Origin: Polyangiaceae bacterium | GTDB taxonomy: Bacteria; Myxococcota_A; Polyangia; Polyangiales; Polyangiaceae | DNA length: 34,290 nucleotides | Direction: 5' to 3' | Assembly: GCA_025937895.1 (NCBI GenBank) | Contig: JAICQL010000068.1 | Location: 1 to 34,290, forward strand | In this document: in pieces, positions 15,871 through 27,340 of the stretch | Numbering within the stretch: the stretch's first letter is position 1 | How the letters are laid out: every line of letters begins with the position of its first letter | Notes under the pieces: model-generated | Seen by the model: the letters and a program-made list of their open reading frames with translations, nothing else | The model's database searches: none | What the model was told of the DNA's origin: nothing | Position numbers and translations under genes: made by a program

Positions 15871-16514
15871 GCCTTGCCCTTCACCCGCTGCGTGACGCGC
15901 CTGCGGCCAGCGCCCGTACGGCCAGAGCCAGCCCGTTTCGATGGCGCTGCCGCCACGTGTAGCTCCAGCCAGGCATGCAGCTGCTCCACCTCTTGCCGGA
16001 GAAACGCCTCGTCGCGGAAGGCGCTGGCCAGCGTGGCCACCCCCTGGCTGCGCGCCAGCAGGTGCATCGCCAGCGCGTCCGCATCGTCGCCGCGACCGAG
16101 CGCCGTAAACTGCCCGCGCAGCCAGATCCGGAACAGCGTGAACAGGCGGTTGGCGAGCGGCTGCGCGGGGTGCTCGAGCTTTGCGAGCTCACTGCACAGC
16201 GTACCGACTGGGCAACCGTAGCGTTGGATCTTCTCGCGGTTGGCGATCAGAAGGTCGATGAAGCTCCGGATGCGCTCCGCCGGCGTGGGGCCCTCGCTCT
16301 CCCAGCGCTCCAGCATGCCCTGAGTGTTGGCCAGACGCAGCTCGATCACCGCCGCCAGGATCTCGTCCTTGGTCTTGAAGTGATGGTAGAAGTTGCCGCG
16401 CGAGATCATCACGGCCTCAGCGATGTCCGCGAACGAGGTGGCCTCGTAGCCCTGCCGGTAAAAGAGGTCATCGGCGGCCCGCAGGATCTGCTGGCGTGTG
16501 CTCCTGTCACTCAT
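15867..16514 (-). CDS. TetR-family transcriptional regulator
   Basis: The 215-aa protein has an N-terminal TetR helix-turn-helix (residues about 6-52: QQILRAADDLFYRQGYEATS, then ADIAEAVMISRGNFYHHF). A ligand-binding C-terminal domain follows, containing GCPVGTLCSEL near residue 100. The two cysteines of that motif could make it redox- or electrophile-responsive, as in the NemR group, but this is inference. The tail is basic. I chose ATG 16514: it sits just downstream of a strong promoter and the HTH begins immediately; the frame upstream to 16571 would run through the operators. It overlaps tag by 4 bp and probably represses the tetR-tag operon in response to an electrophile or alkylating agent. 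Confidence 0.93.
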   Translation of the reverse strand: MSDRSTRQQILRAADDLFYRQGYEATSFADIAEAVMISRGNFYHHFKTKDEILAAVIELRLANTQGMLERWESEGPTPAERIRSFIDLLIANREKIQRYGCPVGTLCSELAKLEHPAQPLANRLFTLFRIWLRGQFTALGRGDDADALAMHLLARSQGVATLASAFRDEAFLRQEVEQLHAWLELHVAAAPSKRAGSGRTGAGRRRVTQRVKGKA

Positions 16515-16517
16515 CAG

Positions 16518-16533
16518 TAGGACAATCGTCCCA
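16518..16533. promoter_or_regulatory. operator 1, near-perfect palindrome over the start region
   Basis: TAGGAC-N4-GTCCCA matches operator 2 with one mismatch in the right half. Its centre is 25 bp from that of operator 2, and it covers the predicted transcription start up to 4 bp before the tetR ATG. Confidence 0.7.
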
Positions 16534-16538
16534 ACCCA

Positions 16539-16567
16539 ACGATAGGACAAACGTCCTACGCTGTCAA
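16539..16567 (-). promoter_or_regulatory. sigma70-type promoter of tetR-tag
   Basis: On the minus strand a perfect -35 box TTGACA (16567-16562) is followed by a 17-bp spacer and TATCGT (16544-16539) as the -10 box. Transcription should start near 16532, giving a leader of only about 20 bases. Confidence 0.7.
16543..16558. promoter_or_regulatory. operator 2, perfect palindrome between -35 and -10
   Basis: TAGGAC-N4-GTCCTA is a perfect palindrome with 6-bp half-sites. It occupies the spacer and the edge of the -10 box of the tetR-tag promoter, so a bound TetR dimer would block RNA polymerase. The size and spacing suit a TetR-family dimer. Confidence 0.75.
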
Positions 16568-16634
16568 GCACCAGCTCTCCGGGCGTGGTCGCGGGAGCAG
16601 TAGCTGGCTGCGGCGCAGGCTCAGCCGCGGCGCC

Positions 16635-18832
16635 TCAGACCGCGCTGGCGGCCGGGGCACCGCTCGCCCCCGGCGCAGGACGATCGCCGGACTCCGGCGC
16701 CTGGCGCGACTGGTAGTCGACCAGCCAGCTCTGCAGCTGCGCCTCCGGCATGGGGCGCGCAAAGTGATAGCCCTGCAGCTCCAGGCGCCCGCGCGAGCGG
16801 AAGAAGTCGACGTGCTCTGCCGTCTCCACGCCCTCCACCACCACGTCCAGGTGCAGGTTGTTGGAGAGCGCGATGATCGCCGAGACAATGGCCTCGTTGT
16901 TCTGATCGCGCAGGTCCTTGACGAAGGAGCGATCGATCTTCAGCTGGTCGACGCGGAAGCGGGTCAGGTAGCTGAGCGAGGAGTAGCCCGTGCCGAAATC
17001 ATCCAGCGAGATGCGCACCCCGAGCTTCTTCAGCTCGGCGAAGGTGCTGAGCGTGGTCGCAGTCTCCTGCATCACCACGCCCTCGGTGATCTCGATCTCC
17101 AGCATGTCCGGCAAGAGGCCGCTCTCGCTCAGCACGCCACGCACACTGGCCACGAACTCCGGGTCGCGAAACTGCCGGGGCGAGATGTTGACGGCCATGC
17201 GCAGCCCCGGCAGGCGTAGCGCGGCGTCGCAGGCCGCGCGCAGCACCCAGCGCCCCAGGGGCAAGATCAGCCCCGTATCCTCGGCAACCGGGATGAACTC
17301 CATCGGGGCGATCGGCCCCTGCGGCGTGCTCCAGCGCAGCAGCGCCTCCACGCCGGTGACCCGCCCGGTGGGCAGCTCGATCTTCGGCTGAAAGTGCAGG
17401 CTCAGGCCGCCGGCGCTGCCGATCGAGAGCGGCTCGCCATCACGGCCCACCGCGCCCAGCACCGCGCGCAGCGAGGTCTCGATCTGCAGCCTGCGCTGCG
17501 CCTGCGCATGGATGGTGCGGTCAAAGAACTGGAAGCAGTTCCGGCCACGCTCCTTGGCGTGATACATGGCGGCGTCCGCCAGCTGCAGCAACTCCTCCGC
17601 GTTGCTGCCGTTATCCGGGAAGGTGGCGATGCCGATGCTGGCCTGGATGTCCAGCTCCTTGCCCTTGACCGAATACGGCTGGGAGAGCTTGTCGAGGATG
17701 CGCCGCGCGAGCGTGCCCGCGTCCAGCGCGGAGCGCGTCTGCGGCAAGACGACCACAAACTCGTCACCGCCGAAGCGCCCGGCGAGCGCGTCGCCGTCTG
17801 CCTCCAGAAAGCCGCTCGACAGCGGCAGGCGCGGCGCAGAGAGCTGATCCGAGGCTCTGATGCAGCTGCGGATGCGCTGCGCCACTTGCTCCAGCAGCGC
17901 GTCACCCGTGGAGTGGCCGAAGTTGTCGTTGACCCGCTTGAACAGGTCCAGGTCCAGCACCAGCACGGCCAGCGTGTGTCCCAGGCGCGCCGCGCCCGCC
18001 AGCGACCGCGACAGGCTCTCCAGCACGTAGGCTCGGTTGGGCAGCCCGGTGAGGCTGTCGAAGTACGCCAGGCGCGCCGCGCGGCGCTCGGCCGCCAGGC
18101 GCTCGGTCATGTCCTGGATGGTGCCCACGAGACGCGGCACGGCGCAGTCGGGGAGCACCGCCAGGCTGACCTCCTGGTGAATCAGGCGCTCGGTGCCGTC
18201 CGGCAGCAGCATGCGATAGTCGATCACGTGCGGCTCGCGCGTCTGCAGCGCGCCGATCACCCGCTGGCGGTCCTCCGGGTGCACCCAGCGGTACAGGCCG
18301 GTGGCATCCGCCGCATCGTCGAGCGTCAGCCCGAAGATCTCCAGCGCCTCATCCGACCAGCGGAAGCAGTTGGACTCCAGATCCAGCTCCCACTGCGCGA
18401 TGCGGGCCAGGCGCTGTGCGCGGATCAGGCGCTCGGCGGTCTCCTGCGAGCGGCGGAAAGCGGCAGCCGCGCGCGCGAGATAGCGCATGCGGTGCCCCAG
18501 CAGCACCGGGTTCACCGGCTTGGAGATGAAGTCGGTGGCGCCCGCCTCGTACGCGGCAGCGATCGACGCGGAGTCGTTCACCCCCGTCATCATCAGGATG
18601 GGCACGGACTTGCCGTACGGCAGCTCCCGGATACGACGGCAGGTCTCGTAGCCATCGCCGTTGGGCATGCGCAGGTCGAGCAGCACCAGATCCGGGCGGT
18701 GACTGGCGTACAGCTTCAGCGCGCTCTCGCCGTCCTCAGCCTCCAGGCTATCCATGCCCTGACTGGCAGCGCCCTCGCTGGCCAGCAGCCGGGTGGAGAA
18801 ATCGTCGTCCGCGATCAGGACGCGCAGGCGGC

Positions 18833-18848
<16 letters not shown>
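16635..18848 (-). CDS. response regulator with PAS, GGDEF and EAL domains
   Basis: The 737-aa protein has a receiver (about 8-125; acidic DDD 14-16, phosphoacceptor Asp58, Lys110), PAS (about 145-250), GGDEF (about 260-440; GGDEF 360-364 intact) and EAL (about 480-715; EAL 501-503, LDDFGTGYSSL, KIDRSF and EGVET present). Both c-di-GMP synthesis and breakdown look possible, switched by phosphorylation. About 20 extra residues separate RASD (331-334, the usual RxxD inhibitory-site position) from GGDEF, where about six residues are expected from the Asp to the first Gly. The GTG start at 18848 overlaps the upstream kinase gene by 16 bp, so the two are coupled. It probably receives phosphate from that kinase's HPt domain. 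Confidence 0.93.
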
Positions 18849-21139
<2,291 letters not shown>

Positions 21140-22349
21140 AGCCCACCACGTTGTTCGCGCTCATCAGGGCGCCGATCGCTGCGCGGATGCCGGTCTGCTG
21201 CACCTCCAGGTAGCGCAGCACGCAGTCGCAGCCCAGGATCAGCGCTGGCGGCCCGATCTCCTGCCGTACCCGCTCGAAGGCGCGCGCCAGGTTGTCGACC
21301 ATGTCATTGCCCCGCGCCACGGTGAGCACGATGCCGCGGTCGATGGCGCAGAAGAACGTCAGGCTCTCGTCCTCGTTCACCCGCTGGATCGAGCGCACAT
21401 ACAGCTGCCCGCCTACCCGCACCACAACAGGGTAGTTGGCGAAGATCATCGGCGTGAGCTTGTGTACGTCCAGGCCGACGATGCGCGCATACTCGCGCCC
21501 AGCGGGCTCGCCATTGATCTCCGTCACGATGCGGTTGCGGACGTCGGTCTCGGTCACCACCATCTTCTGGTGCGACGCCTCGAAGTGTTCCGTCTTGAAC
21601 AGGCGAAAGGGCAGCCTGCTCTCGATCAGGATGAACACCGCGCAGTCCGTGTGGAACTGCCCGTCGTGGTAGATGAAGGTCTGGCGAAAGCTGATACCGT
21701 CGCCCGCCGAGCCGCCGAAGAGCTGGATGTCGCCCAGGCTGCGATAGACGCTGGCCACGAGCAGCTCCTCCTGCATGGCCAGGCCGTCGCTCAGCAGGAA
21801 GCCGAAGCAGCTCTCGCCGCTGGGGCGGCTCGTCCCGCCGCTGGCGCTCATCATCGCGCTCAGCACGTCCGCCGCCAGCTGGTCGCCCTTGCCCAGCTCG
21901 AAGCCGTGCAGCTCGTCCACGCGCACCGCCACCGCGCGGAACCAGCTGGAGGGAAAGCTGATCCCCACGATCGAGCCGTCCGCGTGACCGAGCGGCGTGA
22001 TCTCTCCGGCGGTGGTACAGCCCACCACCAGGCCCTGGCCGAGCTCCTGCCGTAGCGCGGCCCCCAGCTGCCCCAGATCGTAGCGATTGGAGCAGAAGAA
22101 CAAGGTCAGCGCGGCCGTCGGGTCATGGATCGCCGCGGCGAGCTCACGAGCCGCCTGGCGCGGGTCCTGTGCAAAGGACACGCCCTTGCGCACCGTCGCC
22201 GGAAGGTCGCTCCCCACGACCCACCGAACGGCTGCGCGCAGCCTTGACTTGAAACGAGTCCGGGCCGCGCTCGGTGGCGACCACAGCCCGGCGTTCCGGC
22301 ACGGCTCGAGAGGCGCAGCGGCGCCGCAGACTCGGACTGATTGAGCGGA

Positions 22350-22376
22350 GCCGGTACGCCCCGAGGGGTGACCGGC
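22350..22376 (-). terminator. hairpin downstream of asd
   Basis: GCCGGT (22350-22355) pairs with ACCGGC (22371-22376), with an inner CCCC/GGGG pairing, 16-42 bases after the asd stop. It is a strong stem without a clear T-run, so termination is likely but not certain. Confidence 0.45.
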
Positions 22377-22391
22377 CGCAAAACCTACCGC

Positions 22392-23423
22392 TTAGCTCTG
22401 CAGCTCGCGGTCCGCAGACGGGAACCAGCGGCTCGCCACGCGCACGGCGTTGGTGGCCGCGCCCAGGCGCAGATTGTCGCCCACCACCGTCAGGCAGATG
22501 CTGCGCCGGCTGGGATCACGCGCGTCGGGACGCAGGCGCCCCACGAGCGCACGGTCACGATCCTGCACGCTGCTGAGGGCGCTCAGGCCATCGCCCGAGG
22601 CGCCAGGGAAGTAACGCAGGAAAGGCGCGGCCTCCGCGCTGCCGAGCAGCGCACCGATACGATCCATGTCGACCGGCTGCTGGAAGCTCACCCACAGGTT
22701 CTCGTAGTGCCCGACGGCAACGGCCACGCGACAGCACTGTGCGCTCACCGGCAGCTCTCCCAGCTCCAGGATCTTGCGCGACTCGAACATCAGCTTGCGC
22801 TCCTCGGAGGAGTAGCCCGACTCGTCCGTGCCACCGTTGTGCGGTACGACGTTGCCCGCGTACGCCTTCACGTCGAAGGGGGCGCCCAGGCGATCGGGCT
22901 GCGCATAACCGGCCTTGCTGGCCTCCAGAAAGCCATCCAGCGCCGCGATGCCCGCGCCGCTCACTGCCTGGTACGTGCTGGCAGTGATGCTGGTGAGCGT
23001 GTACACGGCGTGCAGCGGCTGCAGGGCGAGCGCGAGCGGAATGGTAGTGCAGTTCGGGTTGGCGACCAGCCGCACGGAGGCATCCACCCGGCGCGAGTTG
23101 ACCCCCGCCGCGACGAGCGGCACCTTCGGATCCGCGCGGTAGGTGTTGCTCTTGTCGACCACGCGATAGCCGAGCTCGAGCAGCCGCGGCACGTAGCGCT
23201 TGCTGTGCTCATCGTCCAGGGCAACGAACGCCACATCGCCCTTCGGCGCGCCGCTCTCGGCGAGCTTGGCGGCAGCCAGCACCGGATAGCGCCGCCCGCC
23301 GAGCTCGAGCTCCTGATCCCGGCTGGCGTACAGGGCAAGCTCCGCGCCGGGCCAGGCCCGCGCCACGAGCTCGATGGTTTCCCGGCCCACGAGGCCGGTG
23401 GCACCTAGAATGCAAATCCGCAT
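22392..23423 (-). CDS. asd: aspartate-semialdehyde dehydrogenase
   Basis: The 343-aa enzyme reduces aspartyl phosphate to aspartate semialdehyde, the branch point to lysine/diaminopimelate, threonine and methionine. The N terminus has the NADP-binding ILGATGLVGRE (5-15). The catalytic Cys125 sits in ANPNCTTIPL. SGAGIAALDGF and NVVPHNGGTDESGYSSEE match the family, and VAVGHYENLWV holds the position of the substrate-binding region. It is somewhat divergent (NCTT for the common NCST). The ATG at 23423 is chosen because the Rossmann strand begins at once; the frame upstream to 23567 has no similarity. It lies alone between a membrane protein gene and the FIST operon. A GTTCCGGAAC palindrome lies 58 bp upstream. 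Confidence 0.92.
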   Translation of the reverse strand: MRICILGATGLVGRETIELVARAWPGAELALYASRDQELELGGRRYPVLAAAKLAESGAPKGDVAFVALDDEHSKRYVPRLLELGYRVVDKSNTYRADPKVPLVAAGVNSRRVDASVRLVANPNCTTIPLALALQPLHAVYTLTSITASTYQAVSGAGIAALDGFLEASKAGYAQPDRLGAPFDVKAYAGNVVPHNGGTDESGYSSEERKLMFESRKILELGELPVSAQCCRVAVAVGHYENLWVSFQQPVDMDRIGALLGSAEAAPFLRYFPGASGDGLSALSSVQDRDRALVGRLRPDARDPSRRSICLTVVGDNLRLGAATNAVRVASRWFPSADRELQS

Positions 23424-23480
23424 GGCGTTGGGGCCTAGCAGCCTTTCCCCGGCCTTGCCAGCACCTCGAGGGGCTGTCTC

Positions 23481-23490
23481 GTTCCGGAAC
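23481..23490. promoter_or_regulatory. palindrome upstream of asd
   Basis: GTTCCGGAAC is a perfect 10-bp palindrome 58 bp before the asd ATG. Its core TTCCGGAA recurs in the longer palindrome upstream of the lysine-catabolism operon. Confidence 0.3.
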
Positions 23491-23617
23491 CTGCCCACGG
23501 TGCCGGGGGGCGTGCCGGAGGACCTCTTTGTCCCCTCCTTTCCGGTTCGCCAGAGGCCAGACTGCACCCGGGCGCCAGGGTTGCCTATCGCGCCGCGACC
23601 ACGGAAGAGCTGGCGGC

Positions 23618-24448
23618 TCAGCCCCAGGTGTTTGGATCCGCGAGCACGCCGCGTGACACCAGCTGCACGTACAAATCCGTGAAGGCCACCCAGAACAAGC
23701 TCAGCCAGGCGAACAGCATGTGACGCTCATTGAACCAGGACGAGGCCTGGAAGGCGCCATGACGTGCGCCGGCGCGACCCCCGCAGGTGAAGCAATCCAC
23801 ACGCCCCGCGACCAGGTGCCGCCAGGAGTGACAGCCGAAGGTGTACGCGGAGAGCAGCCCGGCGTTGATGACCATGACGATGGTGCCCAGGCCCACCCCG
23901 AGCTGGCCCTGCTTGAAGAACGCCGCGAGCGTCTCGTACCAGAGGCACCCCAGCAGCACGAGCGCGCCGTACAGCGCGTAGCGATGCAGGTTCTGGAACA
24001 GCAGGAGCCTGGTCTCGCCGTTGTAGCGGCGCGCGTGGCCGCGCACGGCGCACGCCGGCGGCGAGGCGAAAAACGCGCGGTAGTAGGCCTTGCGATAGTA
24101 GTAGCAGGTGGCACGGAACAGCATCGCGAGCCCTGGCAAGAAGAAGGCGGGTGACTGCGGCAAGAACCTCGGCCACCAGCCGGGGAACGCGCCGAACCAT
24201 GAGTGCTCGAACGGCACCGCGCCCGGGTACGCGGCAGAGGGACCGGGCGTGAACACGGAGGGCGCCACCGTCGGGCTGATGTACGGCTCGTACCAGACGT
24301 GGGTGGCCTGAAAGGCACGGAACGTCAGGTAGCCAAAGAACACGCTCAGCCCCACCGCCGTCGCCAGCGGCCCCACCCACCACGCATCACTGCGGGTGGT
24401 GCCGCCCAGCACGTCGGGGTGCCCCCCCAGCTGAATTGGTTGCCCCAT
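23618..24448 (-). CDS. polytopic membrane protein, succinate dehydrogenase-associated type
   Basis: The 276-aa protein has about five hydrophobic membrane segments (near 27-45, 100-118, 155-172, 185-205 and 243-262). Its most striking stretches are LFRATCYYYRKAYYRAFF, PPACAVRGHARRYNGETR, FGCHSWRHLVAGRVDCFTCG and WFNERHMLFAWLSLFWVAFT. I recall this pattern from membrane proteins encoded with succinate dehydrogenase in actinobacteria and relatives, which serve as a putative anchor, but I cannot verify that here. Conserved His residues (CHSWRH, ERHM) could be haem ligands. No sdhA or sdhB gene is adjacent, so this copy is an orphan. The ATG start is clear; the leader holds a long hairpin shared with the end of the upstream aldehyde dehydrogenase gene. 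Confidence 0.7.
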   Translation of the reverse strand: MGQPIQLGGHPDVLGGTTRSDAWWVGPLATAVGLSVFFGYLTFRAFQATHVWYEPYISPTVAPSVFTPGPSAAYPGAVPFEHSWFGAFPGWWPRFLPQSPAFFLPGLAMLFRATCYYYRKAYYRAFFASPPACAVRGHARRYNGETRLLLFQNLHRYALYGALVLLGCLWYETLAAFFKQGQLGVGLGTIVMVINAGLLSAYTFGCHSWRHLVAGRVDCFTCGGRAGARHGAFQASSWFNERHMLFAWLSLFWVAFTDLYVQLVSRGVLADPNTWG

Positions 24449-24464
24449 CGGCGACTTTTAACGT

Positions 24465-24512
24465 CGCGCGGCGCGCCCTTCAAGCACCGGCGTCGATCAC
24501 TCGCGCCGCGCG
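24465..24512 (-). terminator. long-loop GC hairpin after the aldehyde dehydrogenase gene
   Basis: CGCGCGGCGCG (24465-24475) and CGCGCCGCGCG (24502-24512) are perfect 11-bp complements with a 26-base loop. They lie 16-63 bases after the dehydrogenase stop and just before the next ATG. This could be a terminator or a leader structure; no T-run follows. Confidence 0.4.
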
Positions 24513-24527
24513 CTGCTCTCCGCTGCG

Positions 24528-26069
24528 TTAAGGACCGATGTCGAACTTCACGCCTTGTGCCAGCGGCAGCGCGCCCGAGTAGTTCACGGTGCTGGTGACC
24601 CGGCGCATGTACGCCTTCCAGGCGTCAGAGCCCGACTCGCGCCCGCCGCCAGTGTCCTTTTCTCCGCCAAATGCGCCGCCGATCTCGGCGCCACTCGGGC
24701 CCACGTTCACGTTGACGATGCCGCAGTCGCTGCCCGCGGCAGAGCAGAACAGCTCGGCCTCGCGCACGTCGTTGCTGAAGATGGCAGAGGCGAGCCCTTG
24801 CGCCACACCATTCTGGATCGCCACCGCCTCGGAGAGCTCGCGGTAGCGCATCACGTACAGGATGGGCGCGAACGTCTCGCGCTGCACGACGGCGGCGCCC
24901 GGATGTATCTCCACCAGCGCTGGCCGCACGTAGTACCCCTCCTCGGGCACGCCGCTCGTGATCCTCTGGCCGCCGATCACCCGCCCACCCTGCGCGCCTG
25001 CCTCCTGCAACGCCGCCTGCATGTGCCGGTACGCCGCCTCGTCGATCAGCGGCCCCACCAGCACGCCCTCGCTCGTGGGGTCGCCCACGTGCAGCCCGGC
25101 ATACACGCGCTCCAGCCGCTCCAGGAAGCCCGCCGCGATCGACTCGTGCAACAGCAGTCGCCGCAGGGTGGTGCAGCGCTGCCCCGCCGTGCCCGCGGCA
25201 GCAAACACCACGGCCCGTAGCGCCAGCTCGCGATCGGCGCTGGGGGTCACGATGGCTGCGTTGTTGCCGCCCAGCTCCAGCAAGGAGCGCCCCAGCCGCT
25301 GTGCCACCGTGGCGCCCACCGCGCGCCCCATCGGGGTCGAGCCGGTGGCAGAGATCAGCGGAAACAGCCGGCTCTCTGCCAGCGCCTGGCCCACCTCCGC
25401 GCCGCCGATCAGCAAGCCCAATAGCCCCGGCGGGCAGCTGGCTTGCTCGGAGCAGGCGCGCACCGCCAGCGAGTGGCAAGCCAGCGCGCACAGCGGCGTC
25501 TTCTCCGACGGCTTCCACACCACAGGATCACCGCAGACCAGCGCCAGCGCCGCGTTCCACGCCCAGACGGCCACGGGAAAGTTGAACGCGGTGATGACGC
25601 CGATCGGGCCGAGCGGATGCCAGTACTCCGACAGCCGGTGCCCCGGGCGCTCGCTGGCGATGGTGAGCCCGTACAGCTGCCGGCTCAGCCCCACGGCGAG
25701 CTCGCAGATGTCGATCATCTCCTGGACCTCGCCGCGGGCCTCACTGGTGATCTTGCCCGCCTCCCAGGAGACCAGCGCGGCCAGATCCTCCTTGCGCTCG
25801 CGCAGCAGCTCACCCAGGCGCCGCACCAGGTGGCCGCGCTCGGGGCCCGGCACCACGCGCCAGCCGCTGAAAGCCTGCGCTGCGAGGTTGAACACACGCG
25901 GGGCGTCCGCGGCACTGGCGCCGGCAAAGCGCGCCAGCAGCTGGCCGTCGATGGGCGAGCGCTTGCTCAGCTCCGGTCCAGTGCCCGCGCTCAGCTCGCT
26001 GCCCGCGGCCACGCTACACAGCGGCTCCTGCACCCCGCAGCGCCGCAGCGCCTCCGCGACCGCGCTCAT
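24528..26069 (-). CDS. alpha-aminoadipate semialdehyde dehydrogenase (ALDH7/antiquitin type)
   Basis: The 513-aa enzyme is a close match to antiquitin, which oxidises alpha-aminoadipate semialdehyde (or its cyclic form, piperideine-6-carboxylate) to alpha-aminoadipate in lysine breakdown. Catalytic Cys299 is in TAGQRCTT, Glu265 in LLELGGNN and Asn163 in AFNFPVAVWAWN. The diagnostic C-terminal stretch reads EIGGAFGGEKDTGGGRESGS, then DAWKAYMRR and LPLAQGVKFDI. The ATG (26069-26067) overlaps the TGA stop of the saccharopine dehydrogenase gene as ATGA, so the two enzymes are translationally coupled and act in sequence. Confidence 0.92.
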   Translation of the reverse strand: MSAVAEALRRCGVQEPLCSVAAGSELSAGTGPELSKRSPIDGQLLARFAGASAADAPRVFNLAAQAFSGWRVVPGPERGHLVRRLGELLRERKEDLAALVSWEAGKITSEARGEVQEMIDICELAVGLSRQLYGLTIASERPGHRLSEYWHPLGPIGVITAFNFPVAVWAWNAALALVCGDPVVWKPSEKTPLCALACHSLAVRACSEQASCPPGLLGLLIGGAEVGQALAESRLFPLISATGSTPMGRAVGATVAQRLGRSLLELGGNNAAIVTPSADRELALRAVVFAAAGTAGQRCTTLRRLLLHESIAAGFLERLERVYAGLHVGDPTSEGVLVGPLIDEAAYRHMQAALQEAGAQGGRVIGGQRITSGVPEEGYYVRPALVEIHPGAAVVQRETFAPILYVMRYRELSEAVAIQNGVAQGLASAIFSNDVREAELFCSAAGSDCGIVNVNVGPSGAEIGGAFGGEKDTGGGRESGSDAWKAYMRRVTSTVNYSGALPLAQGVKFDIGP

Positions 26070-27214
26070 GACAGATCCCCCGAGAAGCTGGGCAGCGACG
26101 TCGGCTCCTGGCCGGAGGCGTAGACCCGCCCGAAGCGGTTGTTCAAGAACTCGCGCAAGCTCACCTGCTCCTGGCAGGCAAAGCCGCGCGAGGCCAGGCG
26201 GCCCTGGTAGTGCAGATCGACCATGGTGCAGATGCCCGCCGCGGTGGTGATCTGGATCGCGCTCCACTCGCTGTCGAGCAGGGTGTCGTTGTAGATCTTG
26301 CGCGCGTCGCTCACCTGCACCAGCTGGCCATCGCGCCAGCCCGACACCGTGCAGAAGATCACGACCACGTCCTGGAACGTGATCGGGATCGCGCGCTCCA
26401 GTAGCTCCTTGAACAGCTTGCGCTGGTCGCCGAGGTGCAGCTCGTTGACCAGAAACCAGGCGTAGTCACGGTGGCCCTGGTAGCGGATCGTCTTGTAGTT
26501 CAGGTCGTTGACCTTGCCGTCCAGGGTCTCGCACAGCGTGCCCAGGCCGCCCGAGGTGTTGAACGCCTCGTAGCGGATGCCATCGATCGAGAACTGCTCG
26601 AGGCCCTCCAGCGGCAGCACCTCGATGCGCTTGCCGCGATGAATCGCCTCGCACGGGTTGCAATACTCGTTGATCAGACCGTCAGTGGACCAGGTCAGGT
26701 TGTACTTGAGCGCGTTGGTCGGAAACTGCGGCAGCGCCCCCACGCGCATGAACACGCGCTCCAGCTTGTCGAAGCCGCGGGTCAGCTCCATCGCCGCCAC
26801 CGACACGAAGCCGGGGGCGAGCCCACACTGCGGCATGAACACCTGGCCCGGCTTGGCGGAGCTCGAGATCTCGCGGATGCGGCGGGTGGTGGCCACGTCC
26901 TCGGTGAGGTCAAAATAGCTCACCCCCGCCTTCAGCGCGGCCTCGGCCACCAAGGGGTTGTGATGGTAGCTCAGCGCGGAGATCACGCTGTCGCAGCCGC
27001 TCAGCGCGCGCTCCAGCTCGCGCGGATCGGTGGCGTCCGCGCGCACCAGCTCCAGCCGGCCCTGGTCGATGGAGCGGGCCGCCGTTTGCCCCAGGTGGCG
27101 CAGCGAGCCCTCGTCGATGTCCATGACCCGCACGGTGTAGTCACCGGTGCTGGCCAGCCACGGCCCCACCATGCGTCCGATCTTTCCACTGCCCAGCAGC
27201 AAAATCCGATGCAT
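26066..27214 (-). CDS. saccharopine dehydrogenase (glutamate-forming)
   Basis: The 382-aa protein begins with the Rossmann motif LLLGSGKIGRMVGPWLA. It continues with the saccharopine dehydrogenase pattern (VISALSYHHNPLVAEAALKAG, YFDLTEDV, MPQCGLAPGFVSVAA, YNLTWSTDGLINEYCNPCEA). It would oxidise saccharopine to glutamate and alpha-aminoadipate semialdehyde, which the coupled downstream dehydrogenase then oxidises. The preceding enzyme, lysine-ketoglutarate reductase, is not in the window; reverse use in lysine synthesis is less likely next to an antiquitin-type enzyme. ATG 27214 is preceded by GGAG at good spacing. A 14-bp palindrome lies about 80 bp upstream. Confidence 0.88.
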   Translation of the reverse strand: MHRILLLGSGKIGRMVGPWLASTGDYTVRVMDIDEGSLRHLGQTAARSIDQGRLELVRADATDPRELERALSGCDSVISALSYHHNPLVAEAALKAGVSYFDLTEDVATTRRIREISSSAKPGQVFMPQCGLAPGFVSVAAMELTRGFDKLERVFMRVGALPQFPTNALKYNLTWSTDGLINEYCNPCEAIHRGKRIEVLPLEGLEQFSIDGIRYEAFNTSGGLGTLCETLDGKVNDLNYKTIRYQGHRDYAWFLVNELHLGDQRKLFKELLERAIPITFQDVVVIFCTVSGWRDGQLVQVSDARKIYNDTLLDSEWSAIQITTAAGICTMVDLHYQGRLASRGFACQEQVSLREFLNNRFGRVYASGQEPTSLPSFSGDLS

Positions 27215-27292
27215 CGCCTTCTCCGCAAGCAGCCGCCGCTGACAGCGCACCGCGCGTTGCCAGGAGCCGTCGTCTCCCTGATAGATACGGCA

Positions 27293-27306
27293 CTTTTCCG
27301 GAAAAG
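27293..27306. promoter_or_regulatory. 14-bp palindrome upstream of the lysine-catabolism operon
   Basis: CTTTTCCGGAAAAG is a perfect palindrome about 80 bp before the saccharopine dehydrogenase start. It lies next to a possible -10 element (TATCTA, minus strand), an appropriate place for an operator. Its TTCCGGAA core is rare in this DNA. Confidence 0.45.
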
Positions 27307-27340
27307 GTAGGGTCCGGACCTACTGAGCCCTCGGCCCGAG

